From assembly GCA_020726505.1 (NCBI GenBank), contig JAHLEZ010000038.1, positions 186,001-250,000 of the forward strand: DNA of 64,000 nt, written 5' to 3'. The position numbers were made by a program, and so were the translations under genes. Below are positions 46,816-57,619 of this stretch, in pieces (positions within the stretch are counted from its first letter, which is position 1; every line of letters starts with the position of its first letter). The notes below the pieces were generated by a model, which saw only the letters and a program-made list of their open reading frames with translations, did not search any database and was not told the origin of the DNA. This DNA comes from Leptodontidium sp. MPI-SDFR-AT-0119. Lineage: Eukaryota > Ascomycota > Leotiomycetes > Helotiales > Leptodontidiaceae.

Positions 46816-47463
46816 TCGCTTAACAGACCACCTCGCCCCACAGTGACCCTCGCTTCATGAGCTCTCAACTCATGTACTTGCCTGAGTATCGTTCTTCTGT
46901 CCAGCTGCAGTTTTATAATGAAAATAGCACCCAATTTTCCTCCAGTGGGGGTTCGGCAAGTGCTGAGATGTTTCGCATGATGGGATTTAGGGGATGTTAG
47001 GAATATGGAGAGTTGTGGAATGAAAGTCGTGTTAAATGCGTGGCGTGACGAGGGATGAGAGATCCGGTTGATTGGAAATCCACATGTGCAATTTTCCAGA
47101 AGCTGAGATAGCCAAGGAAACAAGGAAATGAGTGTGATGAGATGAGATGAGTGTGATGAGATGGGGAAGGCTTCTTGACTTATGCGAAACCTTTTGCTTG
47201 TAAGGTTGAAGTGAGAAGTAAGAAGAGAAGAGAGTCAATTATAAGGGAGTTTGAAAAAGTAAAAGAGGAGGTATTTCGATTGTATTGGTGATTGGGAGCT
47301 AGCTTTAGCCAACAGAATCGAGTACTTACTGCTTAGAAAAGGTGAAGTTGGACCCCTTTCCGCCCCCTCTCTCCTCCCACTCATCTCGTCCTCTACAGAT
47401 AGCTGGCGTTTGTTTCACATTCTGCGAGTTTGTCTTCCAGGTTCCTCATTGTTTTGCTTCTTA
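46816..47463. other. intergenic region downstream of the HET gene
   Basis: Non-repetitive sequence with a GATGAGATGAGATGAG microrepeat near 47132. The open minus frames 46734-47123 and 47032-47238 overlap each other and have no motif. Confidence 0.4.
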
Positions 47464-49836
47464 TCATACAATTTGTATCCACCCTTTCTTGACACCATGA
47501 ATTTTCTCTTTTCTACACTCAGACGACTCGTCAGCGCTCACGTAGCGTGGGGTAACACTCAACCCGACTCGGCGGTATTGCTTGTTGACTTCTTTGTCTT
47601 GCTGAAGCAAAAGGCTGATGAGGTCACCCTCGGGATTCTTGTACGCTGGTACTAGCCACATGGAGTTGTGAGTGCCTCTGATCTCCTCGTAGTCGTCCTC
47701 GGGGCTATCTAGATACACATTGGGGTGCATCTTTTTGTACTCTTCATCGTCATCATCTCCTTCGTAGTCCCATGCATACATGTCCTCTTGATCGCCATCT
47801 TCTGTTCGTCGCTTTTTCTTCCTTATCTGTATTCGATCCTTTTGACATTTGATCCTGATATACCCGCCCTCTTTAACAAGACCAAAGTTGCTATTGGGAT
47901 TTGCCTGGACGTCAACTTTCGAGACCTCGAACAGGAGGTTTCCTTCCTCTGCCGTCTCGCCGCAACGGATACCCTGCGGTGCATCAATGGCAGCCCACGA
48001 GAAAGTAGGCGCGCAATAAGCTTTCGGGCGCCGTGATGGATATAAGAACTTTCCACTTTTGTATACAGGATCGACACGCCAAAGAAGTTGACTGGCAAAG
48101 TATTTGTTTTTCCACATCCCTGCAACATATGCCACACGAACCCCGATCTGGGCCGACATTTGTTCGGCGATCCCAGCGAGCGCAATGAGCTTGTCGTTTG
48201 CTTTCGTCAAGCTAGTCAGGGAATACCTTTCGACGATTCGCTTCCAGTTCTCGTGAGCCTGGTAAGCAATGTCTACCTTGTCAAAGGAGTTTCGAGGTCC
48301 ATACTCCGATGCAACCAAGCTTTTGAGACGCACTCTATCTTGGATGCGCCCATTCTTGACTTCGAGGCCTTCGATACCGGTAGAAGCATTTTCAGAAGCG
48401 TCGAGCTCGCGACACTCCCAGGCAATCTGATCTTCGCAGAAATGGAGTACCCTAGGTGCGAGCAATCTTTCCTGCAATACCCAAGCTCTTGTGTTGACAG
48501 GCGCGGCTTCAACCTTCCGGTCCCAGAGTGATGGGTCCACGAGGCTGCAGCGTTGGATAAGGGACTCGAGACCTGGTGTCTCCCTTTTTCTTTTGAACCC
48601 GACTTCTACTCTCAACAAATCCTCGGCGTTGAGACTCACATCTTCTGCCCAAAGATACTCGGGTTGCCTCTCGGCATACAAGCCTCGCGAACTATCTTTT
48701 GCTGCAGTTGCCGATATATTACAGTATGAATTCCTGTATATTTGATACATTTGCGTCGACTCATGGAGCCAATCTTCAGAATCTCCTTGTATGATGCAGA
48801 GGGAGTCTATCCAGATATATTTGACGTTCGAGGGGCTTAGTCGTCGCGCGAAATCGATTACGTCCCTGAAAGTTTTGGGAAGCTCCTTCAAAGGTATACC
48901 GCTGGTTCGGAATACGTCAAGATTACTTGCTTTCAGGCAAAAAGGTTGTTTTGTCTTCCCCCAGCAATGACTCAATGTCACGTAGTGTCTATCGGGCTCC
49001 AACAAATTGCCATCTTTGCGATGACCGGAATTTCTCGTCACAACCAGCTTGACGATACCGGGCTCGTAACGTTCTTCCCCGTTGGCGTCTGCCACCGTCG
49101 CTTTGAGATCGATGAGTCGTGTGGGATAGAACGGAGGTTTGCGCTCAATGAAGGTTGTCGCCCTGCTCAGTGGCTGAATGCCACTGCCTGAGCCGTTCAA
49201 GTTGGCGGAGCTAGACTGAATTGACTGATTGATTTGATTTGATCGCAGGTTGACTCGATTTCGAAAGTCGCCATCAGGACAATGCTTGTGATCGGGCCCG
49301 ATGCATTTCTCTATCCATGATCGGGCCAAATTGAGAACTTCTTGTGAGTTGAGGTTCCGGGATTGAGGGACATATTGGCGTGTTTCGGAATTGTTGTCTT
49401 TATGTTATGTTAGGTCTGAATGTGATTGATAGTAAAGGATCTCACCTGTTTGGCGAAGAAGTAATGTTCCAATCCATTGCTTGGCATCCCAAGGTCCACT
49501 CAACGTAAAATCAAGACGATAGAGGCCTTGTGCAGTCTGTATGGCGGAGATGTACGCGCTGACCAATGCTCGGTTCTCTCGCGGAGAGAGCTGTTTTCTG
49601 TAAGTCAGCTTTGTGTCCCAAATAGCCTTTGGTCACAGGTGATGTCTGCAGACCTTTGGAGGATCATAATCCGCAGGTAGATCCTCATATACGCGACGGC
49701 ACAAACTGCACGCCATATCGGCTGATTGCTTAAGGCTGCTGAGAGTTGGCTGGTGATTGAAAACAAGATCATGGGATCCTCTCCATTGTCGTCCGGCTTG
49801 ACCCCGCAGCATGCTAAAACACAGCCTACAGATCAT
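47464..49836 (-). CDS. HET-domain (heterokaryon incompatibility) protein
   Basis: Model: complement(join(47464..49397, 49446..49590, 49654..49836)), 753 aa, introns of 48 and 63 bp (GT-AG), each needed to avoid stops. The N-terminus has MICRLCFSML and MACSLCRRVYEDL, the paired CxxC segments that often precede HET domains. The HET domain (about residues 248-395) shows its hallmarks: YVTLSHCWG, LPKTFRDVIDFARRL, YIWIDSLCIIQGDSEDW and MYQIYRNSYCNISATAAKDS, RGLYAERQP. Further on, RAWVLQERLLAPRVLHFCED and FSWAAIDAPQG are also typical. The tail is acidic (DYEGDDDDEEY). HET proteins are intracellular and can trigger cell death after non-self recognition when partnered with a second allele or a sensor; no partner (STAND/NLR) gene is intact here. 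Start: ATG 49836, although an AG 18 bases upstream could be an acceptor of an earlier exon. It appears intact. Confidence 0.88.
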
Positions 49837-51567
49837 TTTGGCGCGTCGTTCTATCTGCAGTCCGAGAGGACAAGTAGAATAAAGCGAAAAAGTTCGAAGT
49901 CCAAATGCTACGGGGAGGGGATCTCGGTGAGTGTTTAGACTCTGAGCCTTTATGATGTTGAGTAGCCTCGATCAAGGATTGGGCTTCAAAGACTCTATTT
50001 CATTGGAGCGGGGGACCCAATAGGACTCGGAGAGTAGCCTCAAAAGCAACGCAGAGAGGAATGGTTTGCGTCATTCCTGAAACAGCTCACCGGAGTGTTC
50101 TACAGCCACCCTTCGCTTTTTGCAACTGGAGACGATTGAGCTGGGCGTCAGGCTACCAGACGAATTAGCAACATTGATTTGCGCCTCTGCTGTGTTGTCG
50201 GCTTGGTTGAGGGGTGTTCATAGCCGTGTGGTGTTTACTCAACCCAGGGCGTAATGAACCGGACCCAGACGGGCATTGCGTTAAACGAGTCACAATCGAG
50301 GTCTGCAGCAGCAGCAGTGCTGTCATGCACACCTCAGCCTCAGTGTTTATCTAACCAATGATTGATTAATTGATTGATTCATACACGGTTCCAGCCATCC
50401 CTATGGACGGCTATGCCGGAATGGCCCCGCTTTGGCACCAGTTGCCGAGCTGCGTCTACCTCAGGAGACGTATCCGTTGGCAGAAGTGCTTTGTTTGTGA
50501 CTGTAATATAAGGCTCTGACTCGGCGACCAACTGTCCACCTGTGTCTGCAGTCCCTAGATACCTAGTGAGCTACGGCCACAGTAAAGCCACGTTGCAACT
50601 CCGCTGGCCACAGCAACCGTGATTCCACGACCCCCCTGGTCCTCACAGGGAAAAACCTTCCTAACAGCGTTCTCTCTCGTCTAAACCGCCCTTTCATACT
50701 CCCGAAAATCCAAACCCTCCAAGACCCTGATCCCCCCGAATCGTGTAACTATATGTGCCCTTATATAAGCAAAGTGCCTGCTATATGCTCTGTAAATTAA
50801 TAATATCACTTCAGTAAGGGTTCAAGAATCTGTCGAGCGGGACTACAGTTGCAGGAACTAGTAATACTCTCCCAGATCTACAGAATTATATATGCTATGT
50901 GTTTGTTTTGTTATATTATATATAATATTACCGCATCTGAGATCTGGGTGATCTAATTAAAGCTGTGCTAAAGTAAGAAAACCCTGAGGAGTTGCCGCCG
51001 GCTTGCACGAACGCTTCACTGCAGCCACCTTCCTCTAATACGACCTCCGCCCGTAATCACTGCCTAGCATAATCTCATCTGCCACTGTAACCGGAGCCGC
51101 GCGTGAACTATCAGGCCCTAAGGACAATCCGAGATCAAGTCGCAGTCGCTTTCGAGGTTGCTATCGCTACTCGCAAATCCATCGTCCTACTAGCCACGGT
51201 GTTATCTTAAGCACGATAAGAAGAATATACACAGCAGGTGCTCACCAGAGAGGCAGTGCCCAGCTACCTCTCCAGCCGCCTTATCCAACCAATACATTCG
51301 GGGCTCTGCCCACCCTCAGAAATTATTGCCTGCTTGCTTTTTATCTTCATGATCTGCAGAGTGTTCGGTGAGTCGGTGACCAAAAGCTCATTCACTAAGC
51401 CTTGCTGCGCCCCTACGTTCCCAACGCTTGTGATATATTCTGTTATACCTCCCTATCACCGCCTTGAAGACTTGCGTGTCAAAACTTCGCGATCACTCTG
51501 GCTCCTCCCAAATGCTCATTTTCATTCGGAAACTTTGTACGAAAACCGCCCTAAAGATTTGCCAATA
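49837..51567. other. intergenic region between HET and NUDIX genes
   Basis: No gene recognised. A 9-bp inverted pair CCCAGATCT / AGATCTGGG (about 50872 and 50940) borders an AT-rich stretch, possibly a small old insertion. The right end holds the NUDIX promoter and an upstream in-frame open stretch from 51238. Confidence 0.4.
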
Positions 51568-52452
51568 ATGCCCTCCAGCTCTTCCTTCGAGCTCCCCAAC
51601 TGGAACATCCAATCAAAAACAGGCGTCCCACTTGTTCATTTTGCGGAAGGACTTACAGAGGCGGGATTGACGAAGGAAAAGGTTTTGGGATTCACGGCGT
51701 TCCAAAATTGGATCGATACTCTCCAGAAGTCACTTCAGAGACAAGTGTTCAACACCCATACATTTTACGATGACCCCTACTTCTTGCGCTGGATTAAGAT
51801 TCAGGCTATTGATGAGTTCGATATCAAAGGCGTCAAGCGCCTCTTTTTCATAAAGCTGTTCGCCGAGGTTACGACGGATAAAAAGGAGTTCCTTCCTGGT
51901 GTGGTGTTTTTGCGAGGTGGTAGTGTTGCAGTGCTGATGATTGTGCGACCCACGGACGCTCCTCTTGAGCGATATGTTATCATGACCGAACAGGCGCGGG
52001 TCGCTGCTGGTAGTTTGTCCTTCATGGAGATCCCAGCTGGTATGATGGATGATGAGAGAAACATCAAGAGCGCTGCATTGAGGGAAATACAAGAGGAAGT
52101 TGGAATCTATCCCAAAGCTGATGAGCTCATCGACATGACTAAACTGGCAGTGGAGGGCCACGAAGTCTCAGAAACTATTCAAAGTGCGATGTACCCCAGT
52201 CCTGGTGCATGCGATGAGTTCATTAGCATTTTGCTGTGGGAGAAGGACTTGGATAGGCTAGATATTGAAAATTTGAAGGATAGATTGGCTGGAGACAGGG
52301 CGGCTGCAGAGAGGATCACAGTTCGACTTCTGGAGTACGAAAAGCTTGTGGCCGTTGGTGCTAGAGATGGAAAAACGCTAGCTGCGTGGTCTCTATACGA
52401 GTATTTGAAGAGAATACATCCGGAACTTCTGTTGGAATCGGAGCGGCCATAA
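51568..52452 (+). CDS. NUDIX hydrolase (NDP-sugar pyrophosphatase-like)
   Basis: Single exon, 294 aa from ATG 51568. NUDIX enzymes hydrolyse nucleoside diphosphates linked to another group, using divalent metal ions bound by the Nudix box. The box lies at about 158-180: PAGMMDDERN and ALREIQEEVGI, matching REUXEEXGU exactly in its second half. The first half is of the shortened PAGM-DD form seen in plant NUDX14-like ADP-sugar pyrophosphatases, and SPGACDE follows downstream as in that group. The N-terminal part (VLGFTAFQNWIDTLQKSL) also fits this type. The frame is open upstream to 51238 with another ATG at 51350; a longer, possibly organelle-targeted form cannot be excluded. Substrate is inferred only by family. 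Intact. Confidence 0.85.
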   Translation: MPSSSSFELPNWNIQSKTGVPLVHFAEGLTEAGLTKEKVLGFTAFQNWIDTLQKSLQRQVFNTHTFYDDPYFLRWIKIQAIDEFDIKGVKRLFFIKLFAEVTTDKKEFLPGVVFLRGGSVAVLMIVRPTDAPLERYVIMTEQARVAAGSLSFMEIPAGMMDDERNIKSAALREIQEEVGIYPKADELIDMTKLAVEGHEVSETIQSAMYPSPGACDEFISILLWEKDLDRLDIENLKDRLAGDRAAAERITVRLLEYEKLVAVGARDGKTLAAWSLYEYLKRIHPELLLESERP

Positions 52453-53178
52453 TACGCTCTTACCTCGCTTCCACGCTGTTATTCCTAGTTTCATTTTTTC
52501 TTTTGGGGGTTAGAACAGAGTGAGGTATGCTTTATCTGGAATAATACGCTTGAATATGACGGTCTTTTATTTTATTGGGTTCAAACTATATGTGAGGGCG
52601 TCGATCCGACATGTTTAGCTTGGCGTTTTTATGAGTTTGGGTGGTCAGAATCCTGGGATGTTAGAAGGGAGTGGTTGCGTACACTTTGAAGTCTCTGCGA
52701 TAGAAAACAAAGTTCAAATAATTGCTCTAAGTAATTGTTAAAAGTATACAGAATATAAAGGTACAGTTCCGACGTCTGGAGGAAGTTATCAAAATGGAAG
52801 AATTGTTCACACGAAATAAATGACGATGTGCCACGCATCTGGGGCTGAACGGAGTTCGCAAAAAAAGTGCAAACAATAATTGAAAAGGAAATGAGTGATA
52901 TCAGATGGATTTTTCGTCAGTTTAGGCTTGTTGTGGGGTGATTTGAGGCGACGTGAAGGTCGTGAAATGGATGCTGAAGTGTTCAGTGCTGGTACCGTTG
53001 ACATTGAACTGCGACATGATAATAATGCGGGGAATGGCTAAGGGTTAATGGCAGCTTAACTGGGGTTCAGGAGAGGGATCATGCATGCCATGTAGGGTAC
53101 CTTTCGTACAATCGTATCAGCGGGACTGAGAAAGGGGAGATCGCCGGTGGCAAGCCTGCTAATGATGACGTAGCAGTG
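52453..53178. other. intergenic region downstream of NUDIX gene
   Basis: AT-rich 3' flank, then sequence without motifs. Overlapping minus frames 52629-52838 and 52807-53004 are not supported by any motif or splice pattern. Confidence 0.45.
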
Positions 53179-53958
53179 ATGCCGTGTCAGGGAGGAGTCG
53201 CACCAGTGTCCAGTGATTCGGTCTCTTCAGTAGCCTTCTCCCCCGACGGCAAGCTGGTCGTGTCTGGATCTCACGATACGACAGTGCGGCTCTGGGACGC
53301 TGCTACAGGAGCCCTGCTGCAGACGCTCAAGGGCCACTCTAATTCGGTCTCTTCAGTGCCCTTCTCCCCCGACGGCAGCCAACACGAACAGGAACCGGAG
53401 GCAGACGCCACAGCCGATGCTTCAGCTACTGAGAAAGCATCGCGATTGCGAGCGCCAACACCTCGAGCAACAAAGAACACCTCGAGCAAGACCCGCGGCG
53501 GAAGAATAACTAAGAACACCCGATCCCAACGAACCGCACCAACACTTGTCCAAGCCTCAATCGCTAATCGTCAGTCAAAACGAGCCAAAGCTTCCGAGAC
53601 ACGCAAAACACAACCCAAGGTAGACAAGAAGAGAGCTTCCGATGCAGTCCAGGATATCGACGACCGAGGTCTGCAGTCAAAGCCCCACAACACAAGGCAA
53701 CGAAAGGTATACAAGTAGGAGCGGGGAAGTCGAAGACTCGCCGGTCGTTTACCTGAATATGGCATACTCCCAAAACGAGGTGAACCAGCGCCACCCTACG
53801 AACCTCCTTCGAACACACGCAAGCTGAATCCTTCAGGCCGCGCATCGTCCAAGAAGAAGTCAATCGCAGTCAAGGGCGCGAAGCCTCGAGGGATTTCGAA
53901 GTCTGGGCGTGAGGGGACGAATCGTCCGAAGAGATCCAAGAAGGGATCGGAGGGCTGA
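53179..53958 (+). pseudogene. chimeric WD40 remnant joined to a basic tail
   Basis: The frame opens with one and a half WD40 repeats of the high-identity type: [54 protein letters not shown]. The repeat period is 42 codons (126 bp; 53218 and 53344) and the units are nearly identical in DNA, as in fungal NACHT/NLR-WD40 genes of the HET-E type. At about 53383 it changes abruptly to a disordered basic sequence ([35 protein letters not shown]). After one TAG (53716-53718) the same frame continues (RRLAGRLPEYGILPKRGEP, ASSKKKSIAVKGAKPRG) to TGA 53958. It has no NACHT domain and too few blades for a propeller. The tail belongs to no family I can name. Confidence 0.6.
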
Positions 53959-54752
53959 GTACATACTAGCTTGATGGTTGTTGACACCGTTTCGCGTCTA
54001 TGCACAGCTTCGTGAGGATAGTGCGACTATTTGGCCCATCAATTGCGTCGGGATATGGCAAAATGCCTTCACCAATGACCGGACTTCGCCAGTGACGAGC
54101 ACCTAGCACACACGATCCTCTGCAATCTAATGTCCGGCAGAAGTCACGACATATCAACACAACTTATGATTTGCGGCTTCAAGTCGGGAGTGGACGTGGT
54201 GTGTGGGCATATTCGAACGGATCTAGGAGTGGGGAAAAGATATAATTCACCAGTCTTTCTCCAGATCTAGTGGATTTATACTCATGCTAGGGAATGCTCT
54301 ATTGTTGCTGGTGTTACTTAAGCAAAAACAGAGAATGCGAGAAGGACGATGTATCTTAGTGACCTAATTATAAGTCCCTACCTCATTATTTGAACCACCC
54401 TCTTATTTGGACTACTTTGCCTAATATATTACTATTTCACTTACTTATTTTTAATAATTAATAATTATTTTATTCTCTTATCGATTTTCTTGATTTTTTT
54501 ACCTCTGAATTAAGATTATAATAAAGCTAAAAATATACCGAGTTTAATAAACTTTAAGTAATTAATATAATTGAAAATAACAAGTCTGAATAACGCGCTT
54601 TAATTAAGTAAAGTATTCTAAAGTTTACTTTTAAATACTATATTTATAACTTAAATACTTATTAAAAAGCTGCTAGTTATTTGCAAAAGTTATTTATAAT
54701 ATTAAAAAACCGTCTTCCACACTGGATTTTAACTTAAAAAACATTAAGGTTC
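53959..54752. other. transition into AT-rich block
   Basis: No gene seen. From about 54360 base composition becomes strongly AT-rich and stop-dense up to the solo LTR. Confidence 0.5.
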
Positions 54753-54757
54753 AGTAT

Positions 54758-54928
54758 TGTAACGACACAAGAGCCTTGGCCGTAGAAGGTTGACTTAACA
54801 CTTAGAATACAAACTACAGAGCTACTCTACGGGAGGGAGCCATATATATAAGGAGTCGGAGGGGAGTCGGACCTATTCCGGACCCCTGACCTAGCTGAAC
54901 CCTAGCGGAAGCATACCTGTCGTAACAA
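54758..54928. mobile_element. solo LTR, family A copy 2 (171 bp)
   Basis: Starts TGTAACGACACAAGAGCC and ends CCTGTCGTAACA, flanked by the perfect 5-bp repeat AGTAT (54753-54757 and 54929-54933). It matches 2242-2401 over its whole length except scattered substitutions and an extra stretch of about 11 bp (GAACCCTAGCG) near the 3' end. It is an island of normal composition in an AT-rich block. Confidence 0.9.
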
Positions 54929-54933
54929 GTATT

Positions 54934-56063
54934 ACTCATGCGTAATTACAGCTTTTTAGAAACCGACTTTATATATTTTAAAAAGACTTAATATTACTTA
55001 GAAAATAATAAGTATAATAGTTTTTCAAGCAGAATCTTATTCTTAATATTAAGAAGTAATATTTTATTAATTCTGTACGTATAAATAATATAACTACTAA
55101 TGTTATTAAGCTTATCTCTAATTCCTTCCTTTTCCCTTCGTAATCCTTATTAATTTTAAGCGAAAGCTTAGACTATTATTCCCTATATAACAAGCAAGAA
55201 TCACGAAGTACTTTAAGCTTTTATTAGTTTAACGAAACAATAAGGTTTAGCGTATTTTACTTTATTACCTTAATAAACTATAACTAAGTAAGTTAACTAG
55301 TAACTCGTAAGACTTCTTAAAGACTTTATAAGGAATTACTTCTCTTACGACCTTAATAAAATTAATTAAACTATCTCCGGCGGAAAAAACTAAGGCAGTT
55401 TTATTTAAAGAAAAAGAGGAAGAGTATCCTTAAATACTTATACTAAAATTAATTACTAATACTAAAGACAGGAATAGTTTACTATTAAGAGTATAAGACA
55501 AAATAAGCGAATATAAAATTAATAATAACATAATTAACTTCCTTTCTCCGGCGCTTCTTAGTTCTTATTAGGCTTTATTAAAGATTATTATAAAGCCCTT
55601 AAATGTCACGTAAACTAAGGCAACCGGGTTAAGATACCCTTTATTTTAATAACGACGAGTATTTATAAGATTAAATTAGTTTATATTCCCTCCTTTATAA
55701 AACGTTAAGACGAAAAGGGTATTAAACGTAATAGTAAGCTAACTATTATTAATACTTATACCCGATTTGTAAAGGGATTACTAGTTTTAAGTATAAATAC
55801 AGAACTCAATTATTATAATATTAAGACTTTATATAAAGATCGCCGGAATTATAAAAATTCCTATTATACTTTCGAATACATTCTCTTATTTAAAGTTAGC
55901 ATTAATAAAATTATTGTAACTTAATATTAATAAGATATTAAATAAACCTAATATTATAAGCCTTAAGATTTTACCGTGGAGCAGGGTCGCTCCAAGGCCT
56001 TGGCGTCGAAAACAGGGGGTTACCGCAAGCGCCTTAGCGTTAAAAACAAGGACCTGCGCCCGA
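54934..56063. repeat. AT-rich RIP-decayed block
   Basis: No open frame or motif. A short GC-richer island at about 55977-56062 (with CCTTGGCGTCGAAAACAG and GCGTTAAAAACAAGG, a diverged internal repeat) is of unknown origin. Confidence 0.5.
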
Positions 56064-56425
56064 TTTTAATTAAGTTAATAATTTTATATAAGTTTCTTAG
56101 GTGCACTTATAAAGGCTATTAAGACAAGTAATTATATTAAAGAATTATAAAAATCAGATTATATAATAAAAAGTTAGAAAATGTTTTAGGGTTAAGTAAA
56201 GTTAGAGTACGTGTCTTAGTAAGTAAATACTTATAATAGATTGATTTTTTATTTTATTAATAATTTTAAATAAGTTTCTTAAGTATACTTATAAAGGCTA
56301 TTAAAGCGAGTAGTTTTATTAAAAAAGTATAAAAATCGGCTTATATAATAAAGAGTTAGGGAATATCTTATAATTAAGTAAAGTCGTAATAAGTGTTTTA
56401 GTAAGTAACCACTTATAATAACTTA
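56064..56425. repeat. tandem duplication, period about 182 bp
   Basis: Two consecutive copies align with an offset of about 182 bp: TAAGTTTCTTAGGTGCACTT (from 56089) against TAAGTTTCTTAAGTATACTT (from 56271), both followed by ATAAAGGCTATTAA, then a shared AGTAAGTAA...CTTATAATA end. Shorter related pieces recur near 57335 and 57702. Differences are mostly C/T and G/A, as expected for RIP. Confidence 0.7.
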
Positions 56426-56628
56426 ACCTTTTTATTTTATTTAGACTTATAAAAGTTATTATAATATATAATCTAATTAAAGTATAAGTATAATTTTTTT
56501 AAGGTTTAATAAAAAAATAATAAATTAAAAATAAAGTATTAAAGATTAAGCGAAAAGAAAAGTAAAAAAAAAGGTAAAAAAAAAGTGGGAATACTAGTAA
56601 CCTAAAGGCTACTCGTACTCCCACTAAT

Positions 56629-56707
56629 AGTTATATTTAGAATTGAACTAAAGATAAAGAAATATTTATAATAAATATTCGATGTGTTACTACTATATTA
56701 TATAACT
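56629..56707 (-). pseudogene. tRNA-like relic 1
   Basis: On the minus strand a 7-bp acceptor stem (AGTTATA with TATAACT) and a 5-bp T-arm stem (TTTAG, loop TTCAATT, CTAAA) are perfect, and the total is 79 nt. The D-arm and anticodon arm are AT-rich and ambiguous. It is homologous to 57545-57619, including about 70 bp of flank beyond the acceptor end. It is probably a RIP-altered tRNA copy. Confidence 0.5.
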
Positions 56708-56994
56708 TATAAGATAAATATTATTTTCTTATTTAATTATAAGTATACTTAAATTCTTTTTAAATTTTATAAAATTTAAAATATAAAAGTAAATCTTTAA
56801 AATTAATTAATAATATTATATTAGTTTCTTATATACAATTTTATAACTTAATACGTTTTATAGTTTAGTTAAAAAATAATTGAATTTAAATTATAAATAA
56901 GAAAGTTAAAAAATAATTTTAATATATATTTATTTTTAAGATTTTTTTTAATAGTTATATATAACTAAATAAAAATATTTATTCTAATAATTCA

Positions 56995-57074
56995 GCTTAT
57001 ATAGTATAATGGTAGCACGTTAAGGCAGATGTCATCTGCTCCTCTACTGTGCTAGTTCGATTCTAGCTATAAGT
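56995..57074 (+). tRNA. tRNA-like sequence, isotype uncertain (possible Asp GTC)
   Basis: 80 nt fold with a 7-bp acceptor stem (GCTTATA with TATAAGT, one G-T), a box-A-like start (TAGTATAATGGTAGCAC) and a perfect T-arm (GCTAG, loop TTCGATT, CTAGC) containing the B-box. A hairpin GGCAG-ATGTCAT-CTGCT would place GTC as anticodon, but the spacers beside it are 4 and 5 nt too long, so this may be a decayed or intron-containing gene. It is a GC-richer island in a strongly AT-rich block. Confidence 0.45.
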
Positions 57075-57544
57075 ATTAAAAATTTAATTTTTTTATTATT
57101 AAATTAAACGAGGTTTTTAAAATATTACTTTAATATTTTAATAATATTATTAAATACGTAATTTTTAACTTTTAATTTTTTAAATATTTTTATATTTTTA
57201 AATAAACTTAATATTATAAGTTATTAAATTTTATTAGAATATAAAATCGTTATAAGGTTTTAATACTAAAAACAGGAGTTTTTTTATTAATTCTTTAATA
57301 AGTAAAACCTTATAATTATTTAAATTTTTTATTTTATTAATAACTTTATATTACGTTTTTAAATACACTTATAACTTTTAATTAAAGTTATAATTATTAT
57401 TAATATTCGAATTCAAAAAGTAATTAAACGACGGTAAGGCTTCAGAAGGAAAAACAAAGTAAAAATCCCAACACTTTTTATTAACTCTTTTAATAAGACT
57501 TTTTATTAATCTTTTTAATAAGTAATAAAGTTATTTTTACTAAG

Positions 57545-57619
57545 AGTTATATTTGGAATTGAACTAAAGATAAAGAAGTATTAAGAATACTTAATGTGTT
57601 ACTACTACACTATATAACC
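57545..57619 (-). pseudogene. tRNA-like relic 2
   Basis: On the minus strand it has a 7-bp acceptor (GGTTATA with TATAACT, one G-T), a 4-bp D-stem (GTGT/ACAC) and an anticodon-like hairpin AAGTA-TTCTTAA-TACTT, which would give CTT. The T-arm TTTAG-TTCAATT-CCAAA has one A-C mismatch that a single G-to-A change would explain. 75 nt. It is a paralogue of 56629-56707. Confidence 0.5.
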
